Positions 5,328-6,847 of a DNA stretch of 6,847 nucleotides are shown here, piece after piece. Origin of the DNA: Bacteroidota bacterium (GTDB lineage Bacteria > Bacteroidota > Bacteroidia > Cytophagales > Hymenobacteraceae). The stretch lies in the NCBI GenBank assembly GCA_023424725.1, contig JAFADQ010000107.1, positions 1-6,847 of the forward strand, given 5' to 3'. Each line of letters begins with the position of its first letter. Positions within the stretch are counted from its first letter, which is position 1. The translations under genes and the position numbers were made by a program. The notes below the pieces were generated by a model. That model had not been told where the DNA came from. It did not search any database and saw only the letters and a list, made by a program, of their open reading frames with translations.

Positions 5328-5825
5328 CTAATTTTCTTTCTTCGGCTCTACCAAACGGTCTTTGCCATACATAAAATCTTCGCGCTCATATTTGGCGGGC
5401 ACCATTCTGTCGGAGGTTAAGAAAATTGCCTCTTTCGGACAGGCCTCTTCGCACAACCCACAGAAAATGCAGCGCAGCATGTTTATCTCATAAGATGCCG
5501 CATATTTCTCTTCGCGGTACAAATGCTCTTCGCCTTTTTTGCGCTCGGCGCCCACCATAGTTATGGCCTCTGCCGGGCACGACACGGCGCACAAACCGCA
5601 GGCTGTGCAGCGCTCGCGGCCCTGGTCGTCGCGTTTTAAAACGTGCTGGCCGCGGTAAACGGGGCTAAACGGGCGCAGTTGCTCCGGATATTGTATGGTG
5701 GCCTTCTTTTTAAAGAAGTGCTTCAAGGTTATGCTCAGCCCCTGAAAAACGGCAGGAAGGTAGATGCTCTCCGCAAAGGTGAGCTCCTTCTTTACCATGT
5801 GCTTGCGTCTATTTGTCAGTTGCAT
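5328..5825 (-). CDS. nuoI: NADH-quinone oxidoreductase subunit I (2x[4Fe-4S] ferredoxin-like)
   Basis: A 165-residue protein with two typical 4Fe-4S motifs: Cys73, 76, 79 and 83-Pro (CTACGLCAVSCP), and Cys119, 122, 125 and 129-Pro (CIFCGLCEEACP). These bind the N6a and N6b clusters that pass electrons from the peripheral arm toward N2 and quinone. The N-terminal segment FAESIYLPAVFQGLSITLKH (residues 17-36) is the amphipathic part that docks on the membrane arm near NuoH. The ATG at 5825 gives MQLTNR, as I recall for NuoI of related bacteria. An internal ATG at 5798 (residue 10) is possible but less likely. Both clusters are complete, so the protein should be functional. It is separated from nuoH by 190 bp and from nuoJ by 217 bp; each gap contains a palindromic repeat. 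Confidence 0.97.
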   Translation of the reverse strand: MQLTNRRKHMVKKELTFAESIYLPAVFQGLSITLKHFFKKKATIQYPEQLRPFSPVYRGQHVLKRDDQGRERCTACGLCAVSCPAEAITMVGAERKKGEEHLYREEKYAASYEINMLRCIFCGLCEEACPKEAIFLTSDRMVPAKYEREDFMYGKDRLVEPKKEN

Positions 5826-5862
5826 TTTTTATTTGTTGGTTGTTAGTTGCTGATTGTTGGAA

Positions 5863-5994
5863 ACCCCTCCCCAATCCCTCCCTCTTATGGAGGGGCTTAT
5901 TCGGAGCTACGCAAATTTTGATTATTCAAAATAACAAACCTGCCTTTGGCTCCTTTTTCTCCCCTCTCATTTGGAGAGGAGCCGGGGGTGACGT
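5863..5994. repeat. Full palindromic repeat (C) between nuoH and nuoI
   Basis: A roughly 132-bp element related to the repeat at 5201-5326. The left end is ACCCCTCCCCAATCCCTCC, the interior is CGGAGCTACGCAAATTTTG, the AT-rich centre is TTATTCAAAATAA, and the right half GGCTCCTTTTTCTCCCCTC continues through a GGAGAGG hairpin to GCCGGGGGTGACGT. The right half is nearly identical to the copy at 651-704. The left half has diverged more, so the two arms pair imperfectly. It fills most of the 190-bp nuoH-nuoI gap. Confidence 0.7.
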
Positions 5995-6015
5995 CTTTTC
6001 AATCATCAACCAATT

Positions 6016-6847
6016 CTATTTATCAAAAAACAGGATTACAGCTCCCGTAATAAGTATGTTCACCAGCGAGATCGGAATCAGGTAACGCCAGCCCAGGTTC
6101 ATTAGTTGGTCGTAGCGGAAACGCGGCAATGTCCAGCGCACCCACATAAAGAAGAAAATAAAGAAAAAGATCTTCGCGAACAGCACTATTACACCAATAA
6201 TGGTAATGGCGTTATGCGACAAGCCCAAATCGTGCATAAACGGGAAATTGAAGCCTCCGAAGAACAGCGTAGCCATCACCGCCGATACCACAAAAATATT
6301 CACATACTCCGCGAACAGGTACAAGCCAAGGCCCATGCCGCTGTACTCGGTGTGGTAACCGCCTACAAGCTCGGCTTCCGATTCAGGCAAGTCGAAAGGC
6401 GTACGGTTGGTCTCGGCAAAAGCGCACACCAAAAACACGATAAACGCCACCGGCTGGTACACCACGTTCCAGAAATTCCAGTTGCCCATGCCTTGCCCGC
6501 CGGTTTGCTGCAGCACAATGTCGCGCAACGACAACGAGCCCGCCATCATCAGCACCGCTATCAGCGACAATCCCATCGCCAGCTCGTAACTAATGTTTTG
6601 CGATGCCGCCCGAATCGCGCCCAGCAACGAGAATTTATTGTTGGACGCCCAGCCACCGATCATAATCCCGTACACACCCATCGCCACAAGCCCGAAAATA
6701 TACAGCACGCCAATGTTTACCTCAATGGCCTGCAGCATAATTTCTTTGCCTTCAATAATAAGGGTGTTGCCAAACGGAACCACTGCGCTCGTCATAGAAG
6801 CTGTAAACATGGCAATGCCTGGCGCGATGATAAACAAGGTCCTGCTC
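6016..6847 (-). CDS. nuoH: NADH-quinone oxidoreductase subunit H (5' part outside window)
   Basis: The frame is open through the right edge, so the start lies outside; 276 residues are visible, of a family usually about 325-350 long. Reading from the edge gives SRTLFIIAPGIAMF, i.e. the start of a central conserved block. Diagnostic segments are GGWASNNKFSLLGAIRAASQ followed by ISYE (6583-6654), the NuoH signature ETNRTPFDLPESEAELVGG continuing to HTEYSGM (6334-6414), and the C-terminal RWTLPRFRYDQLMNLGWRYL. NuoH (ND1) forms the quinone-binding pocket and the link between peripheral and membrane arms. These acidic loops are the conserved ones. A TTG at 6837 could look like a start but lies within the conserved region and is not the true one. 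First visible gene of the nuoH-I-J order; it ends in TAG at 6016. Confidence 0.97.
   Translation of the reverse strand, partial: SRTLFIIAPGIAMFTASMTSAVVPFGNTLIIEGKEIMLQAIEVNIGVLYIFGLVAMGVYGIMIGGWASNNKFSLLGAIRAASQNISYELAMGLSLIAVLMMAGSLSLRDIVLQQTGGQGMGNWNFWNVVYQPVAFIVFLVCAFAETNRTPFDLPESEAELVGGYHTEYSGMGLGLYLFAEYVNIFVVSAVMATLFFGGFNFPFMHDLGLSHNAITIIGVIVLFAKIFFFIFFFMWVRWTLPRFRYDQLMNLGWRYLIPISLVNILITGAVILFFDK

Noticed and set aside
5813..6085. Open frame of 90 codons on the + strand containing PSLLWRGLFG and SPLIWRGAGGD
   Set aside because: These peptides are translations of the GC-rich palindromic repeat and of antisense nuoI/nuoH, not a protein.

Overview
The window looks like a chromosomal segment of a Bacteroidota bacterium, probably of the order Cytophagales (Hymenobacter/Pontibacter/Adhaeribacter-like). 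This is inferred from the style of the proteins, a TAnnTTTG-type promoter with an upstream TTTTG, weak purine-rich ribosome binding sites, and NuoI/NuoJ/NuoH sequences typical of that group. No plasmid, phage, CRISPR, rRNA or tRNA signal was seen.

Left part (1-2669, + strand). The 3' end of a secreted beta-propeller-like protein is followed by a strong intrinsic terminator (538-583) and a GC-rich palindromic repeat half (651-704). Next comes a cluster of envelope genes: a periplasmic PAP2-type phosphatase (753-1628), an easily missed 47-residue single-pass membrane protein (1659-1802), and an outer-membrane beta-barrel-like protein with a TTG start (1860-2669, DUF2490-like).

Middle part (2733-4153). 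A second, divergent PAP2 phosphatase lies on the - strand (2733-3566), convergent with the first cluster. A DoxX-family membrane protein (3713-4153) is divergent from it and has a recognisable Bacteroidota promoter. The two PAP2 proteins both have signal peptides, complete catalytic motifs and short strand-like C-terminal tails. They probably act on phosphorylated lipids on the periplasmic side.

Right part (4595-6847, - strand). Respiratory complex I genes run nuoH (5' part outside the window), nuoI, nuoJ. The usual next gene, nuoK, is absent. Instead nuoJ is followed at once by a strong bidirectional hairpin terminator (4546-4575) and about 440 bp of non-coding DNA rich in palindromes, including an inverted pair of REP-like elements. 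The spaces between nuoH/nuoI and nuoI/nuoJ are unusually long (190 and 217 bp), and each holds a roughly 130-bp palindromic element of the same family as the half copy at 651-704.

No new defence or biosynthetic system was recognised. The most unusual content is the palindromic-repeat invasion of the nuo operon with its apparent break after nuoJ, the REP-like pair, and the unannotated small membrane protein.
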